From Azolla caroliniana (taxonomy: Eukaryota; Polypodiophyta), in the NCBI GenBank assembly GCA_043228905.1, contig JBHGNT010000010.1:2108001-2172000 (forward strand): DNA of 64,000 bases, written 5' to 3'. The position numbers and the translations under genes are program-made. The stretch's first letter is position 1; every line of letters begins with the position of its first letter. The notes under the pieces are model-generated. The model saw only the letters and a program-made list of their open reading frames with translations. It was not told the DNA's origin and did no database searches. Shown one piece after another: positions 21,890 to 34,056 of the stretch.

Positions 21890-23438
21890 AAACCCCCGGG
21901 ACGACATCCTCATTTTTTTTTCCAACTGGGAGGAGCACACACACCACATCCGGCTGGTTCTCACCAAACTCCGGGAATATGGGCTCTTCGCCAAAAGTGA
22001 GAAATGCGAATTCGATAAGACCTGTATCGAATTCATGGGTTACATGATCTGACCTATAGGGATAACAATGGATGAACGCAAGGTAGCGGCAATCACTGAT
22101 TGGCCTCTCCCGACTCGGTTGAAAGAGGTACAATCATTTTTGGGTTTTGCAAATTTTTATAGATGATTTATAGACGGGTTCTCTTCCCTAGTCCAACCTC
22201 TCATCTAGGTTATCCGAAAAGATACTCCATTTCTTTGGACCCCCGTAGCACACAATGCTTTTAATGCCCTCAACGCAACTTTTCTCTCCATCCCTGTGTT
22301 AGTCCACCCCGACCCCACTCGCCCTTTCCAGGTTGAAACTGACGCCTCCGACTTTGCCATAGGTGCGGTCTTGTCTCAGCCCGACGACAATGGCACCCTG
22401 CATCCGGTCGCATTCTACTCTCGGAAATTTACAGCCCCAGAAATCAATTATCCGGTCTACGACAAGGAGCTTGTAGCTATCATCTCGGCCTTCGCCGAAT
22501 GGCAACCCTATCTGGCTGGGGCCCAACATTGTATTCAGGTGTTGACTGAACACAAGAATCTCAATTAGTTCACCACCACTCGTACATTGAATCAGAGATA
22601 GGCTCGTTGGTCATCTTTTCTCGCCAACTACGACTTTGGAATCTTGTTTCGACCCAACGTTCAACATGGGAAAGCGTATGCTCTCTCTCGGTGACCCGAC
22701 TTTGCACTACGCCCAGGTGACGATGCATATTCTCAGCAATCGCATTGTTTATTGCGGCCCGATCAACTCCACATGTTCGCAACCTATATGTTGCATGATG
22801 ATTCCTTGCTCAACAAGATCGCCCAAGCAACCACATCAGACCTTGTCGCTACTAACATCATGGCGTGCCTCAACAACCCATCTCAGGAAATGCAAAGCTC
22901 GGATCTCAGTCATTTTACAACTCAGGATGGGCTACTCTATCATAATAACCTCCTTTACGTACCAGTTGGCACATGTCGCATCCGAGTACTACAAACTTGC
23001 CACGATGATCCTCTTGTCAGACACTTCGATGTCACGAAAACGCTGGCATTGTTGTCTCGGGGGTTTTGGTGGCTCCAACCTTGGAAATTGGTCAAAGAAT
23101 TTATCAAAACTTGTGACGTCTGTGCTTGCTCCAAAGCGACTCACCATCGTCCATACGGCCTTCTACACCTACTTCCAATTCCTAGTCGACCTTGGGCATC
23201 TATGACACGGTGCTAGTGGTCGTTGATCGGTTTTCGAAGATGGCTCACTTTGTCCCATGTTCGAAAATAATTTCCGGGGAGGAAACGACTGACCTTTTTT
23301 TGAAAAATGTCGTCTGATTACACGGTTTCCTTGAGGATGTCACTTTTGATCAAGGTCCTCAATTTATCTCCCACTTTTAGCACCGACTTCTATAGACATT
23401 CAAGACTTCTGTGAACTTGTCTACCGCACACCACCCTC
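21890..23438 (+). pseudogene. Ty3/gypsy pol fragment E (RT, RNase H, integrase)
   Basis: It starts inside the reverse transcriptase just after the YLDD box (DDILIF) and continues with [28 protein letters not shown], then RNase H (TDASDFAIGAVLSQ, YPVYDKELVAI), the integrase zinc region (CHDDPLVRHFDV..CDVCACSKATHH) and the integrase core (VVVDRFSKMAHFVPC). It stops at STAHHP (about 23435), exactly where the copia C LTR begins. Many stops and several frameshifts are present. It is close to gypsy F in sequence and is useful as an in-window comparison. It has no LTRs. Confidence 0.88.
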
Positions 23439-23738
23439 TGTTTGTAACGAGTGCGGTTTGCGAAAACGTGTGTGGATCTGTTTGTCAGTTCTGAACAGCA
23501 AACAAAGCAGACAGAAAAATAGAATGGGCGTGGACTTACATAGTGCAAGCTCTAATGGAAATCATTATTGCTTCGTTCTCACTCTCTCACTATGATACAA
23601 TGCACAAACACTTCGCCTCTCTATTACGCGTCACTCTATACAATGTTAGGAATTCGCTTATATACTAAGCCCTAATTTATTGACGAGTTCACACTCGGAT
23701 TGATACAATTTGGAAGGAGTCAGCCTTTTATGCCAACA
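23439..23738 (-). repeat. 3' LTR of copia C
   Basis: 300 bp with TG...CA ends (plus strand TGTTTGTAACG ... TGCCAACA). On the element strand it is preceded by the polypurine tract ACGGGGGAGTT (plus strand around 23740-23750) and, further up, by the C RNase H. This makes it the downstream LTR of the minus-strand element. No partner LTR is present because the 5' part of C is lost. Confidence 0.75.
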
Positions 23739-24512
23739 AACTCCCCCGTAAAAGGGCTACTCTTCCTTGCATGTACAAGTATTTGGGGTTATCTCCCCCG
23801 TAAGCCTAGATTACAAATTTGATCTGAGTTTATATGTTACAAGTCGGTCAACATGAAGCCGAGTCGGCAAATGTATAGGATGTGTCGTTATTGCTCCGAT
23901 CAAATTTTACCTTCTGCTCCTCGTTCGGCTTTCTTCTACTCGGTTGCTTGTAGTAGCCCCATTTTCATCCTTAGTGTTCCAAAGCGTAGTAGATCTGGGA
24001 GTGGCTTCGTCACCTCGGTGTCGATCTTCCGGACTTCAAGTTTTTTTTCGTTTACGAGCTCCCGAATGTGATGATACCGCGCCTCAATGTGCTTCGTCTT
24101 CGCATGATAGACGGGATTGTTGATGAGGTGTATTGCACTCTGTGAGTTGCAATAAATGGTCGGCGTTGGTCGGTTGTTTCGGCTTGCAGTTCCGAAGTCG
24201 GCAGTCAGTCGGTGCAGCCACATTGCTTCCTTCGCGACTTCCGATGCTGCTATGTACGCAGCTTCTGTGGTAGACAGAGCCGTGCACTCTTGAAGTTTCG
24301 ACCTCCATGATATCGCACCACCATCATAGGTGAAGATGTAGCCTAATGTCAATTTTCGATTATCTGCATTTCGGCATATTTGGAATCGGTGTAGCCTTCG
24401 ACTTCGGCTGAGGTTGACAGTCCGAAAGTCAGTTGTGCATCCAGGGTTCCTTTTAGATACCTAAGGATGTGCTTCACGGCCTCCCAATGCTTCTTTCCTG
24501 GGTTTGACATGT
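23739..24512 (-). pseudogene. Copia C, pol 3' part (RT end and RNase H)
   Basis: On the minus strand it resumes at YMSNPGKKHWEAVKHILRYL, the exact continuation of the reverse-transcriptase segment that stops at VVSR near 41413. It then runs through RNase H (GGAISWRSKLQECTALSTTE, CNSQSAIHLINNPVYHAKTK, HHIRELV) to a stop at 23936. An internal frameshift near 24350 separates two pieces. After the stop come about 190 bp of untranslated sequence and the polypurine tract. The other half is about 17 kb away, separated by the inserted elements. Confidence 0.88.
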
Positions 24513-24516
24513 ACCG

Positions 24517-24681
24517 GTGTCGCGAAGTTTCGCGCACGTGTGTTACTTGGGCGGGACCACGGGGGTCTTGGACTAGGGAGTACTCAAGGGATAGAGAAGA
24601 CCCGAGGTTTTCTTTATGACAATACTACTTCCCGACCCCTTCCCGAGCAAGGTCTCGTTGCCCTTTGTTTTGTGAGGCCGG
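24517..24681. mobile_element. Layer X, left remnant
   Basis: 165 bp between copia C and gypsy F that belong to neither. The outer end reads GGTGTCGCGAAG, and the matching outer end of the right remnant (41408) is the inverted form (CATCACGACACC). ACCG flanks both sides (24513-24516 and 41409-41412), where uninterrupted C would have it only once. This looks like the end of a separate element that inserted into C and later received F. Its class is unknown. Confidence 0.5.
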
Positions 24682-25035
24682 TGTCACGGATCATAAGCTC
24701 AAGAGACAAGCAAGAAGATAACCAAATGGACAAGAAAGAAGATAGTATGAAAGGAAAGACTCCATAACTAGTGTTGTTCACCTTGAATTCCTTCAAGGTG
24801 AACTCCTCTATTTATACTACATGGCATGCATACTTGTTGCACGCATGTGAATCTACAATAGAGCATGTAGGTATGCATGCATGTGCCAAGTGTAAATACT
24901 ACAAGGGGTCAACTATGCACATGATGCTAGCAAAATAATAAGGACCAATTACATACATAACTATGTACTAGATATCTTGGTTAACTCATAATACTAGATT
25001 ATAACATGGGCGTGTCAAGAGTTCGAATCTTGACA
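24682..25035 (-). repeat. 3' LTR of gypsy F
   Basis: 354 bp, TG...CA on the plus strand (TGTCACGGATCATAAG ... CGAATCTTGACA). The polypurine tract GGAGGGGGGAT (element strand) abuts it at about 25039-25049. It differs from the partner LTR at about three positions, one of them CG against TG at 24686-24687. Confidence 0.93.
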
Positions 25036-25088
25036 TTATCCCCCCTCCTACGCCACCTTCCCAAATCGGCCGCTGGTTTGTGGGGATA

Positions 25089-25809
25089 TCAGTGATGAAA
25101 ATCTTGGACGACCTTTGGGGCATTTTGTAAATTTGCCGATGGTTCCCACGTGACCTCAGACATGGGGTAACCCTTCCTTAGGACGAGGTATTGCAAGTGT
25201 CGACGGTGCCAACGCGAGTCAAGGATTTGGTCAACCTCATATTCCTCCCCTGTCGTCAATTGCACAGGTGGTGGTGGTGGGGCCTGACGTCCTGGGAGTT
25301 GTGAAGCATAATGGGGTTCGAGGAGGGAGACATGAAAAACATCGTGAATCCGGAAGTGGGATGGAAGGGCGAGCTGGAAGGCGACGGGATTGATGCACTC
25401 GATGATACGGAATGGTCCCAACTTCTTGTAATCAAGTTTCGCACATGGACGAGTATTCGAGATGTGTCGACGTAACAACCAGACCATGTCTCCAACGACA
25501 AAGTGTGGAGTGGAAGATCGATGGCGATCAGCCTGCTTCTTGTATCTTTAACTAGCAAGACTAAGCTCTAAGGATAAATCATGATGTAGTTCTTCCAAAA
25601 TGCGGGCACGATCCTCCGCCGAAGGGTTCACGGAAGTGGTAGGAAGGGAAATGTTGAAGCGAGGATGTAAACCATAGTTGGCAAAGAAGGGAGTGACGCC
25701 AGTCGATGCATGGAGAGAATTATTGTAGGTGAATTCCGCGAGCGAAAGTAAGTTGACCCAATCATCTTGTTGGTAACTAACCGAGCACTGAAGATACTGC
25801 TCAAGGATT
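25089..25809 (-). pseudogene. Gypsy F integrase C-terminus and chromodomain
   Basis: Continues F's integrase beyond the copia A insertion: EFTYNNSLHASTGVTPF, then KQADRHR, GDMVWLL, KLGPFRI. It finishes with a chromodomain, YEVDQILDSRWHRR...LQYLVLRKGYPMSEVTWEP, and ends QDFHH. Chromodomains of this kind steer insertion to heterochromatin. One TAA near 25549 (SLAS-stop-RYKKQ) breaks the frame. The reading frame joins in sense to the segment ending at 36482 once copia A and one GGATT are removed. Confidence 0.88.
25805..25809. repeat. Target-site duplication GGATT, left of copia A
   Basis: GGATT lies immediately before the TGTTGGGA start of copia A. The same five bases follow its end at 36477-36481. 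Confidence 0.95.
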
Positions 25810-26375
25810 TGTTGGGATTACGGTCCCTCCGGATGGGATGGTCGGATGTCCGGGAATCGGGAATGAAGACCCCGGCTACGGAGCCGGATGATGAAGACCC
25901 CGGCTACGGAGCCGGATGACGGATGTACCCGGAGAGAGATCCGGATGCGGGGACATATTTGTGAATATGTTTGCCAAGGGCCCTTGAGGCTATATTTGTA
26001 AATAGCCCGTAAGTCATATGTGTATAAATATGACTTAGGGCAAACAGTTTTATGTTGTTGCTCATTTTTCTTGTTTGCAAAGTGAGAGCAGCCGAGAGAG
26101 AGAGAGAGAGACGAAGAGGTCGTTGCCTCTGTGTATTACCGCCGCCTGTGGCGAAGACAGTGAGCTCAAGGTTGTTGCCTTGTAGCTTCACCATTGTACA
26201 CCTCTGTTTATAGTGATAGTTGGAGTTTGAGGACTCCCGTGGTTTTTCCCATTTAGGGTTTTCCACGTAAAACATCCTGTGTACCTTTCTCTCTGTTGTC
26301 TTCGTGCATTTTGTATTTCCTGTTTTCTGTGAGTTGATCCTATTCCTCGGTGGTGGCCAAGCGCTGTGTTCGACA
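25810..26375 (+). repeat. 5' LTR of copia A
   Basis: 566 bp, TGTTGGGATT ... TTCGACA. It contains two tandem copies of a 32-bp GATGAAGACCCCGGCTACGG-type unit and a (GA)n run. The only difference I see from the 3' LTR is A at about 26360 where the 3' LTR has G (CCAAGCG against CCGAGCG), a CG-to-CA change. An LTR of the same family lies at 14067 and a fragment near 43092. Confidence 0.96.
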
Positions 26376-26406
26376 AAGTGGTATCAGAGCGACGGTAACA
26401 CAGAAA

Positions 26407-27204
26407 ATGGAAGGCGGCGGTAGTGGGCCTCCGGGCATGATGGTGCTGAACTCACAGAACTACGCCGACTGGAAGATAAAGATGGAAGACCTTCTCATCG
26501 TCCGAGACCTGTATGAACCGATCGACAATGCCGAGATACCCAAGGGGGTAATAGAGTCGGAGTGGAAGCTCCTGAACCGGAAAGCCATAGCGACGATCCG
26601 GCAATATGTCGATGTAAGCGTTCTGCAACATGTGGCGAACGATACGAACGCCTATGAGATGTGGCAGAAGCTGTCCGGACTGTATGAGAGGAAGAATGCT
26701 CTGACCCGGACCTCCCTGATGAGGAAGATAGTGAATCTTAAGTACCGGGACGGCGAGAGCATGGTCGAACACGTCAGCACGTTTATGGGATTCGTGAACC
26801 TGCTTGCGGCGATCAAGTTCCCGTTGGATGACGCAATGCAAGCCATCATGCTGATGTGTACCCTTCCGGAGAGCTGGGAGAACTTGGTAGTTACTCTCAG
26901 CACCTCCTGTAAGGAAGAGAACTTGTCTTTACAAACGGTAAAGACAAGTATTCTAAATGAAGAAGCGCGTCGGAGAGACAAAGAACCGGCCTCCGACTCG
27001 AAGGCGCTGCTTACCGAATCGGAACGGGGAAGACAACGGAACCGGAGTCCGCAAAGACGGGGGAAGTCGGGGACACGGTCGCAGTCGAGGGGAAGACCTA
27101 CATGCTTCTACTGTGGGAAGCCGGGGCACTTCCAGAAGAACTGTCGGCATTTCCGGAAAGACAACGGAACCGACGGTACCGATTCGAAGAAGTCACCGGA
27201 GTGA
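26407..27204 (+). CDS. Copia A Gag
   Basis: 265 residues from the ATG just after the primer-binding site. Residues 15-50 read LNSQNYADWKIKMEDLL..DLYEPI, the start of the UBN2-type Gag domain, which continues through YEMWQKLSGLYERKNALTRT. Near the end is a CCHC zinc knuckle, CFYCGKPGHFQKNC, after an Arg/Ser-rich stretch, as expected for RNA binding in the virus-like particle. It ends at an in-frame TGA (27202-27204). The same frame stays open beyond it into protease, so the TGA is either a mutation or a read-through site. Confidence 0.88.
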   Translation: MEGGGSGPPGMMVLNSQNYADWKIKMEDLLIVRDLYEPIDNAEIPKGVIESEWKLLNRKAIATIRQYVDVSVLQHVANDTNAYEMWQKLSGLYERKNALTRTSLMRKIVNLKYRDGESMVEHVSTFMGFVNLLAAIKFPLDDAMQAIMLMCTLPESWENLVVTLSTSCKEENLSLQTVKTSILNEEARRRDKEPASDSKALLTESERGRQRNRSPQRRGKSGTRSQSRGRPTCFYCGKPGHFQKNCRHFRKDNGTDGTDSKKSPE

Positions 27205-28729
27205 AACGGTGCATACCGGGGAGCCACGGACCGGAGAGGTCCGGATCGGCGAGGGCAGGACCGGAAAGGAACGACAGCACTCGCGGCAAGTGAAGAAGAG
27301 ATAATGCTCATTACCGAAGAGAGGGAGCTGAACCTTGCCGGCGAAGAGATGACCTGGGTGGTCGATTCCGGAGCGTCGTTCCACCTGACCCCGGAGAAGA
27401 AATACTTCTCATCCTACACAGCCGGTGAGCACGGCTGTGTCCGGATGGGAAATGAAGGTACATGCCGGATTGCCGGCATAGGAGACGTGTGGCTGATGAC
27501 ATCAACTGGATGCAAGATGCTGCTGAAGGATGTTCGACACGTTCCGGAGGTTCGATTGAACCTGATTTCGGCCGGGTGGCTAAACGATGAAGGCTACACG
27601 GGTAGCATCCGGAACGGTGTCATGAAGTTCAGCAAAGGGAGCCTGATAGTGGCTCGGGCCCGGAAGGTCAACACACTGTACCTGATGAATTCCCGGCTAT
27701 GTCCGGAGGAGCTGAACGTGGCAGCCGACACTGCCGGTGAGCTGTGGCACAAGAGACTGTGCCACATGAGTGAGAAGGGGATGAAGAGGCTTGCAGAAGA
27801 CAACCTTATTCCAGTGAAGCATGTGCACCTGGAGAAGTGCACCGATTGCCTGGCCGGTAAACAGAACCGAACCTCCTTCCACTCAAGGCCACCGACGAGA
27901 CGTAGCGCACCATTGGAGCTGGTGCACACTGACGTGTGTCAAGTAGAAACGAAGTCACATGGCGGAGCCCAGTACTTCGTGACATTCATTGATGACCACA
28001 GCCGGAAGCTGTGGACGGCACCGTTGAAGACAAAGGACCAAGTGTTGTGCGTCTTCAAAGAACTCCACGCGAGAGTGGAAAGGGAATCCGGCAAGAAGCT
28101 GAAAGCGATACGAGCGGATAACGGAGGGGAATACCAGGGGCAGTTCGAGGAGTACTGTCGCTCGAAGGGAATCCGGCTCGAGTTTATTGTGTCGAAGACG
28201 CCGGAACTGAACGGGCTGGCCGAGAGGATGAACCAGACCATAATGGAGAGGGTCCGGAGTATGCTAGCACATGCGAAATTACCCAAGGGATTTTGGGCTG
28301 AGGCAATGTCGACGGCGACATACGTGATAAACAGATCATCCTCAGTACCTTTGGACGGAGACACGCCGCAGAGAGTGTGGACCGGTAGGGAAGTATCTTA
28401 CCGGCATCTGAAGGTGTTCGGGTGTCTCGCATATGTGCATGTGGCAAAGGACCGGAGAGGAAAGCTAGATCCAAAGACCCGGCCATGCATATTCCTCGGT
28501 TACGGCGATGACGAGTTCGGCTACCGAGTATGGGACCCGGTCGACAAGAAGATATTCAGGAGTCGAGATATCATCTTCATGGAGGACAAGACACTCGCCG
28601 ACTGGGAGTCGGAGAAGAAGATGAAGAGCTCCAAGTCGACCGGTGAGGATCAACTCTACGAGGAGCAGGCCCGACCGGCAAGGGACCGGTTAGCACTCGA
28701 GGATCCGACCGAAGACGGTGAAGAAACAG
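27205..28729 (+). CDS. Copia A Pol, first part (protease, integrase)
   Basis: Open in the Gag frame from directly after the TGA. Aspartic protease: WVVDSGASFHLTP. GAG-pre-integrase zinc region: LWHKRLCHMSEKGM..CTDCLAGK. Integrase core with D-D-E: HTDVCQV (first D), RADNGGEY (second D), NGLAERMNQT (E). It then continues GCLAYVHV..KCIFLGY-type sequence (here RPCIFLGYGDDEFGYRVWD). The frame is cut at 28730 by copia B and resumes at 34145. Taken alone the protein would end a few codons inside the B LTR (stop at 28747-28749). Confidence 0.88.
28725..28729. repeat. Target-site duplication AACAG, left of copia B
   Basis: AACAG directly before the TGTCGAAT start of copia B. It is repeated at 34145-34149 directly after the B end. 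Confidence 0.95.
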
Positions 28730-29025
28730 TGTCGAATACATGTGTATAATGGACGTATTCACACTATCTCGTTTTGGCCATTTATGTAATTAGCATAAAG
28801 GGTAGTTGCCCTAAGTCGGTCACTATATATAGTGACCTTGTAACCTTTTTGTAAGGTTAGTTGTTGTATTATTTGCTTTATGAATAAAGAGTCTTTTGTG
28901 CCTCTCTGTCTCTCTCTGTCTCTCTCTCTCTCTCTCTGTGCAACGACCTACAATCTGTCATACGCAGGTACTCAACAGCAACGAATGCTTCTTGATCTTC
29001 CGCAAAGACGACTTTCTCCACAACA
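28730..29025 (+). repeat. 5' LTR of copia B
   Basis: 296 bp, TGTCGAATACATG ... CTCCACAACA, with a TATATATA box near 28828 and a polymorphic CT tract at about 28901-28937. Identical to the 3' LTR outside the CT tract by eye. Confidence 0.95.
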
Positions 29026-29645
29026 TCTGGTATCAGAGCCTGCACAGTAGTCGGTCCCTCAATCCGCTGTCGGCCGTCGTCTCTGCATTCGGTTTCCTGC
29101 GTCATTTGAAGAAGAGAGAAGAAGAAGAAAAACCAGGTTTGCATCTCATCGCGTTAGATCCTTTTGCTTGGAGTAAGCCATCAGGTTGTACTCTGTCCCT
29201 CGTGATCGTAACCGCTCGAGGTGAAATCCTCTTGTGCATCATTGACACGATCGTGCTCCACTCGGTTAAACGCCATCCGAAAAGGTCATTAAACGCTGCT
29301 CGCCGCTCGTTGTAACCACTCGGTGCAGATCGGTCTCAAGACAACAACCCCAAATTCGTGCTTCATCCGGCTGATCGACATTCGAGAGGATCAGTTGGAT
29401 CCATCTCTCTCGTCGCTGCAGTCACCCGAAGCCGAATCGGTCCAGATAATCGGTATTCGGCAACATTCGGGAAGACCAGTCGGTTCTGTCCCTCAAGCTA
29501 CCGAAGTCAATTCGAGCAAGTTCCGAAGCCGAACCGACTCGGGTTCAAATCCGACTAGAACGATATCGGGTGAGCCAACCGGCTGCACCCCAACAAGGTT
29601 CGTAGTCAACTCCGAACCGAGCTTCGTCAACCGAAACCGAATTTG
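29026..29645 (+). other. Copia B primer-binding site and gag leader
   Basis: The initiator-tRNA primer-binding site starts at 29028. About 610 bp of untranslated leader separate it from the gag ATG at 29646. This is long for copia; packaging signals would be expected here, but none can be named from sequence alone. Confidence 0.7.
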
Positions 29646-32600
29646 ATGGCATCAACATCTGGCTCGTCAGAAATGAGTCTCCGAAAGTTCGACGGATCGA
29701 ACTTCAACTTCTGGAAGGAGCAAATGCAGGACTATCTCATAGTCAAGGGGCAAATCGATCCCATCGAAAATGAAGAACCTCCAGAAGGATACAAACCAAT
29801 TGAGTGGCAGAAGCTGGACAGAATCGTCCGCGCCACGATTCGGATGCACCTATCGGAATCGGTATACTTTACGGTGCAATCGTGTACGACAGCATTCGAA
29901 CTGTGGAAAACACTGTCGGACACTTACGAAAAGAAGGTCGCCGCAACAAAGATGTTTCTGATCCGGCGCCTCTACAACTTGCGGATGAAAGAATCCGACT
30001 CGGTTCAAGCACACCTCAATGAGTACGAAAGCATAAGCTCCCAAATCTCGTCACAGGGGACGGCAATCGAGGATGAACTCAGAGCAATGATACTCATGAG
30101 CAGCCTTCCCTCATCATGGGAAACTTTCGTCACAACCGTGTGCAACGCGTCAACCACGGCTGTTAAGTACTCCGAAGTCACGAGCGCAATCCTGACCGAA
30201 GCAGCTCGGAGAAAGTCTTTCGCCAAAGACTCAACAGACGACGCTTATGTAGTACAAGGTTCGACAGACCGATCGAACATACGAGGAAGAGATTCCTCAC
30301 GGCCGCCGAACAATCAGCGAAGACGGAGCCAGTCACGGGATAACCGAATCTGCAACTATTGCAAGAAACCCGGACACATCAAAGCCGACTGCCGCGCACT
30401 CAAGAACAAGAACAACAAGAAGAGTGGCCGGCATGAGGAGATCAATTACGTCAGCTTCTCAGCTGATGTGCTACCAGACGACCCGAATATACTATCAATC
30501 GAAAATCCAGTCGGATCAGAAGTCCTACTCACGACTGAAGAATCGAGCACATGGCTCTTAGATTCGGGCGCGTCATTTCACGTGACTCCTCATCGATCCC
30601 AATTTCGGCAATATACGATCCGTCACTCCGACTCAGTTCGAGTCGGCAACTCACAACACTGTGACATCATCGGAATCGGCACAGTAGAGCTCAACCTTGC
30701 AGGTGGCTCTACACTTGTACTCCACAATGTCCGACATGTACCCGAGCTCTCAAGGCCATTGATCTCAGTCGGACAACTAGATGAAGACGGCATTCGTGCC
30801 GGTTTTTCTTCGGGAGGGTGGACACTCCACAGGGGGAACCTCCTGCTTGCTAGAGGACCCAAGATACACTCCCTGTATCCGTTACATGTTACGCTCAGAG
30901 AGGGTAACCTGTTTCTGGTGGATATTCCTGTGTCATCACTATGGCACCGAAGATTAGGACACCTCAGCAAGGCCGGCATCACGCACCTATCTAGAGCCGG
31001 ATACATCCCCAAACTCTCCTTCTCCGACCATCAATTTTGCGAGCATTGCCAGTATGGCAAACAAGTAGCCGCATCACACCCGACATCAGCACCAAGAGAA
31101 ACGAGACCTCTCGATTTAGTCCACTCGGACGTCTGTGGCCCAATGCCGCATCAGTCTCTTGGCGGTGCCTCTTACTTCGTCACTTTTGTTGACGATTCGA
31201 CTCGAAAGGTGTGGGCTTATCCGATTCGCACCAAAGATCGGGTCTTCTCGATCCTCTCCGATTGGCTCGCTATGGTAGAAAATCAAACCGACCGAAAGCT
31301 GAAATGCCTTCGGACAGACAATGGGGGAGAGTTCAAATCCGAAGAATTCGTCAAATTCTGCCGACAACGCGGCATCCGACGTGAATTTACGGCACCACAC
31401 AGCCCGGAGCAAAACGGGATTGCCGAACGAATGAATCGGACAATCCAAGAAAGGATAGTTTCCATGCTCCAACACTCCGGACTGTCGGATGGCTTCTGGG
31501 CAGAGGCTCTACTCACGGCAGTACACATAATCAATATGTCGCCAAGTAGACCTCTAGGACTTCAAATTCCTCAGGAACTATGGATCGGCAGTAAGCCGAA
31601 TTACGACAAGCTGAGGATCTTCGGATGCGAGGCGTACGCCCTTATTCCGAAAGATGATCGCCGAAAACTTACACCTCGGTCCAGGAAATGCATTTTCCTT
31701 GGATATGGATCCGACGGCGAAATGGGATACCGACTCTGGGACCCCGAACGCAGACAAATCGTTCGAAGTTCGGACGTTGTGTTCAACGAGTCGGCTATGA
31801 ATCCATCAGTCGACAAACCGATCGAAGTCCGAAGGGTAACATTTTCCGATGTGCCGACCCTTCAAGAAGGCCCCGCTCTCAACACACGGTCAGCTTCATG
31901 GGTAGCTGAACCTTACACTACCGACTCGGACAACTCCGACTCGGCACAGCAGAACACTCCGCTTTCGGACCATCCGACCGTGATACCCGATGCGACCAGT
32001 CCAATCATACCTCGACGATCCGAGAGACTGTCGCAACCTCCGGAGAGGTATTCTCCTGGAATTTTCTTCACCGACGCCGGCGAACCGACGTCTTACGAAG
32101 AAGCATCGACATCTGTCGATTCCGCCACCTGGCATCTGGCGATGGAGTCGGAAATGCACTCCATTCGGGCAAACAAGACTTGGGATCTGGTCGAATTACC
32201 TAGGAACTGACGTGCTCTTCCTTGCAAGTGGGTTTATCGACTAAAAGAGACGTCTGATTCGACCACCCCAAAGTACAAGGCCAGATTAGTTGCGAAGGGC
32301 TTCCGACAAGAATATGGCGTCGACTTCGACGAGATTTTCTCACCAGTGGTGAAAATGACAACCCTTCGTTTCCTACTCGGCGTAGTGGCGGCCGACAACT
32401 TGGAGCTGATTCAGCTAGATGTCAAAACAGCCTTCCTCCATGGTGATCTTGACGAGGAAATTTATATGGAGCAGCCAAAAGGCTTCGTGGCAACTGGCCA
32501 AGAACATCTAGTCTGCCGACTCAGGAAGAGTCTATACGGCCTCAAACAGGCACCGCGACAATGGTACAAGAAGTTCGACGACTTCATCCAATCGATCGGC

Positions 32601-33659
32601 TTCTCCAAAAGCGATGAGGACCATTGTCTTTTCACCAACACAGCTCAAGATGGATCACCCATCTTCCTCATCATTTACGTGGACGACATGCTAATTTCTG
32701 GACGCCACGCGGGCGAACTTGCCGATCTCATTCGGCAACTGCGGTTGAAGTTTGCCATGAAGGACCTCGATCCGGCACGACACATCCTTGGCATGAAAAT
32801 TAGTCGGCATCGCGATAAACGACATCTTTTTTTGTCTCAGACCGACTATATCGGACGTGTCTTGGAACGCTTCAACATGCAATCAGCCAAATCTGCTTCA
32901 ACCCCGCTCCCCATGAATCTTCGGCTCTCTCAGCGAGACTGCCCGACATCCGGTCCGGAGGGGGAAGATATGAAGTCGGTACCGTATGCACCGGCAGTCG
33001 GCTCCCTTATGTACCTGATGGTCGCGACACGGCCTGATATTTCTCACGCCGTAGGAGTCGTTAGCAGATTTATGCACAATCCTGGCCGATCGCATTGGAA
33101 CGCAGTCAAGCATGTGTTCAGATATCTGGCTGGCACAAAAGACCACGGCATTCTTTTCGGTCCGAACCGAACCTCAGGCGTAGTCGGCTACACCGACTCG
33201 GACTTCGCCGGCTGTATAGACAGTCGGAAATCAACAACCGGATACTGCTTCGAATTCGGCAATGGAGCAATCTCGTGGAAGTCGAAACTTCAGGAGTGCA
33301 CAGCGACCTCAACGACCGAAGCAGAATATGTAGCTGCGTCCGACGCAGCAAAAGAAGCTTTGTGGCTCGGTCGGCTGGCGCACACGTTTCGACAAGTCGA
33401 CCATGACTCAGCTCCAGTTGTCTACAGCGACAGTCAAGGTGTTGTTGCCCTGTCAAAAAATCCGGTTCACCACAACGCCTCCAAACATATCGACGTTCGA
33501 TATCACTTCGTTCGGGACTGCGTCATTTCAGGGAAAATCGGTCTAGAGAAAATATCCACAACCGACAATGTCGCAGATGGAATGACCAAGTGTCTTTCGG
33601 CAGACCGTTTTCGGTCTCTTCGGCATCAGATGGGCGTAACGACAAACCAGTCCAGTTAG
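29646..33659 (+). CDS. Copia B Gag-Pol, one in-frame TGA
   Basis: A single 1,338-codon frame (1,337 sense-length positions) apart from a TGA at 32208-32210. In order: UBN2-type Gag (FDGSNFNFWKEQMQDYL), zinc knuckle CNYCKKPGHIKADC, protease WLLDSGASFHVTP, integrase zinc region and core (HSDVCGPM, RTDNGGEF, NGIAERMNRT), reverse transcriptase (KWVYRLKE, LDVKTAFLHGDL, YVDDMLISG) and RNase H (YTDSDFAGC, CTATSTTEAEYVAAS, YSDSQGVVAL, HIDVRYHFVRD). The TGA sits between integrase and reverse transcriptase (LPRN-stop-RALPCKWVY), where copia C has Arg. It is probably CGA turned into TGA by deamination. Apart from that, all catalytic residues are present. Confidence 0.95.
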
Positions 33660-33852
33660 AGCCGGACACAGAGCAGGATGGTTCCCGACAACCGACATCA
33701 GTTTCTTAATGATCGGCTTCAACTGTTCCGACCCGACCAGTTCGGTCTTCTGCCTTCGGACCCTGCCGACTCGAACAAAGCTGATATGTCCGAGAACCTA
33801 AGTCTATACCTGTAATCTTAGATAACCCATGTATACGCCCATTACGGGGGAG
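33660..33852 (+). other. Copia B 3' untranslated region and polypurine tract
   Basis: Untranslated sequence after the RNase H stop, ending in the polypurine tract ACGGGGGAG directly before the 3' LTR. Confidence 0.8.
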
Positions 33853-34024
33853 TGTCGAATACATGTGTATAATGGACGTATTCACACTATCTCGTTTTGG
33901 CCATTTATGTAATTAGCATAAAGGGTAGTTGCCCTAAGTCGGTCACTATATATAGTGACCTTGTAACCTTTTTGTAAGGTTAGTTGTTGTATTATTTGCT
34001 TTATGAATAAAGAGTCTTTTGTGC

Positions 34025-34056
<32 letters not shown>

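Noticed and set aside
25904-26275. 123-codon antisense frame, repeated identically at 36005-36376
   Set aside because: It lies within the two copia A LTRs, so the duplication reflects LTR identity and not a conserved gene.
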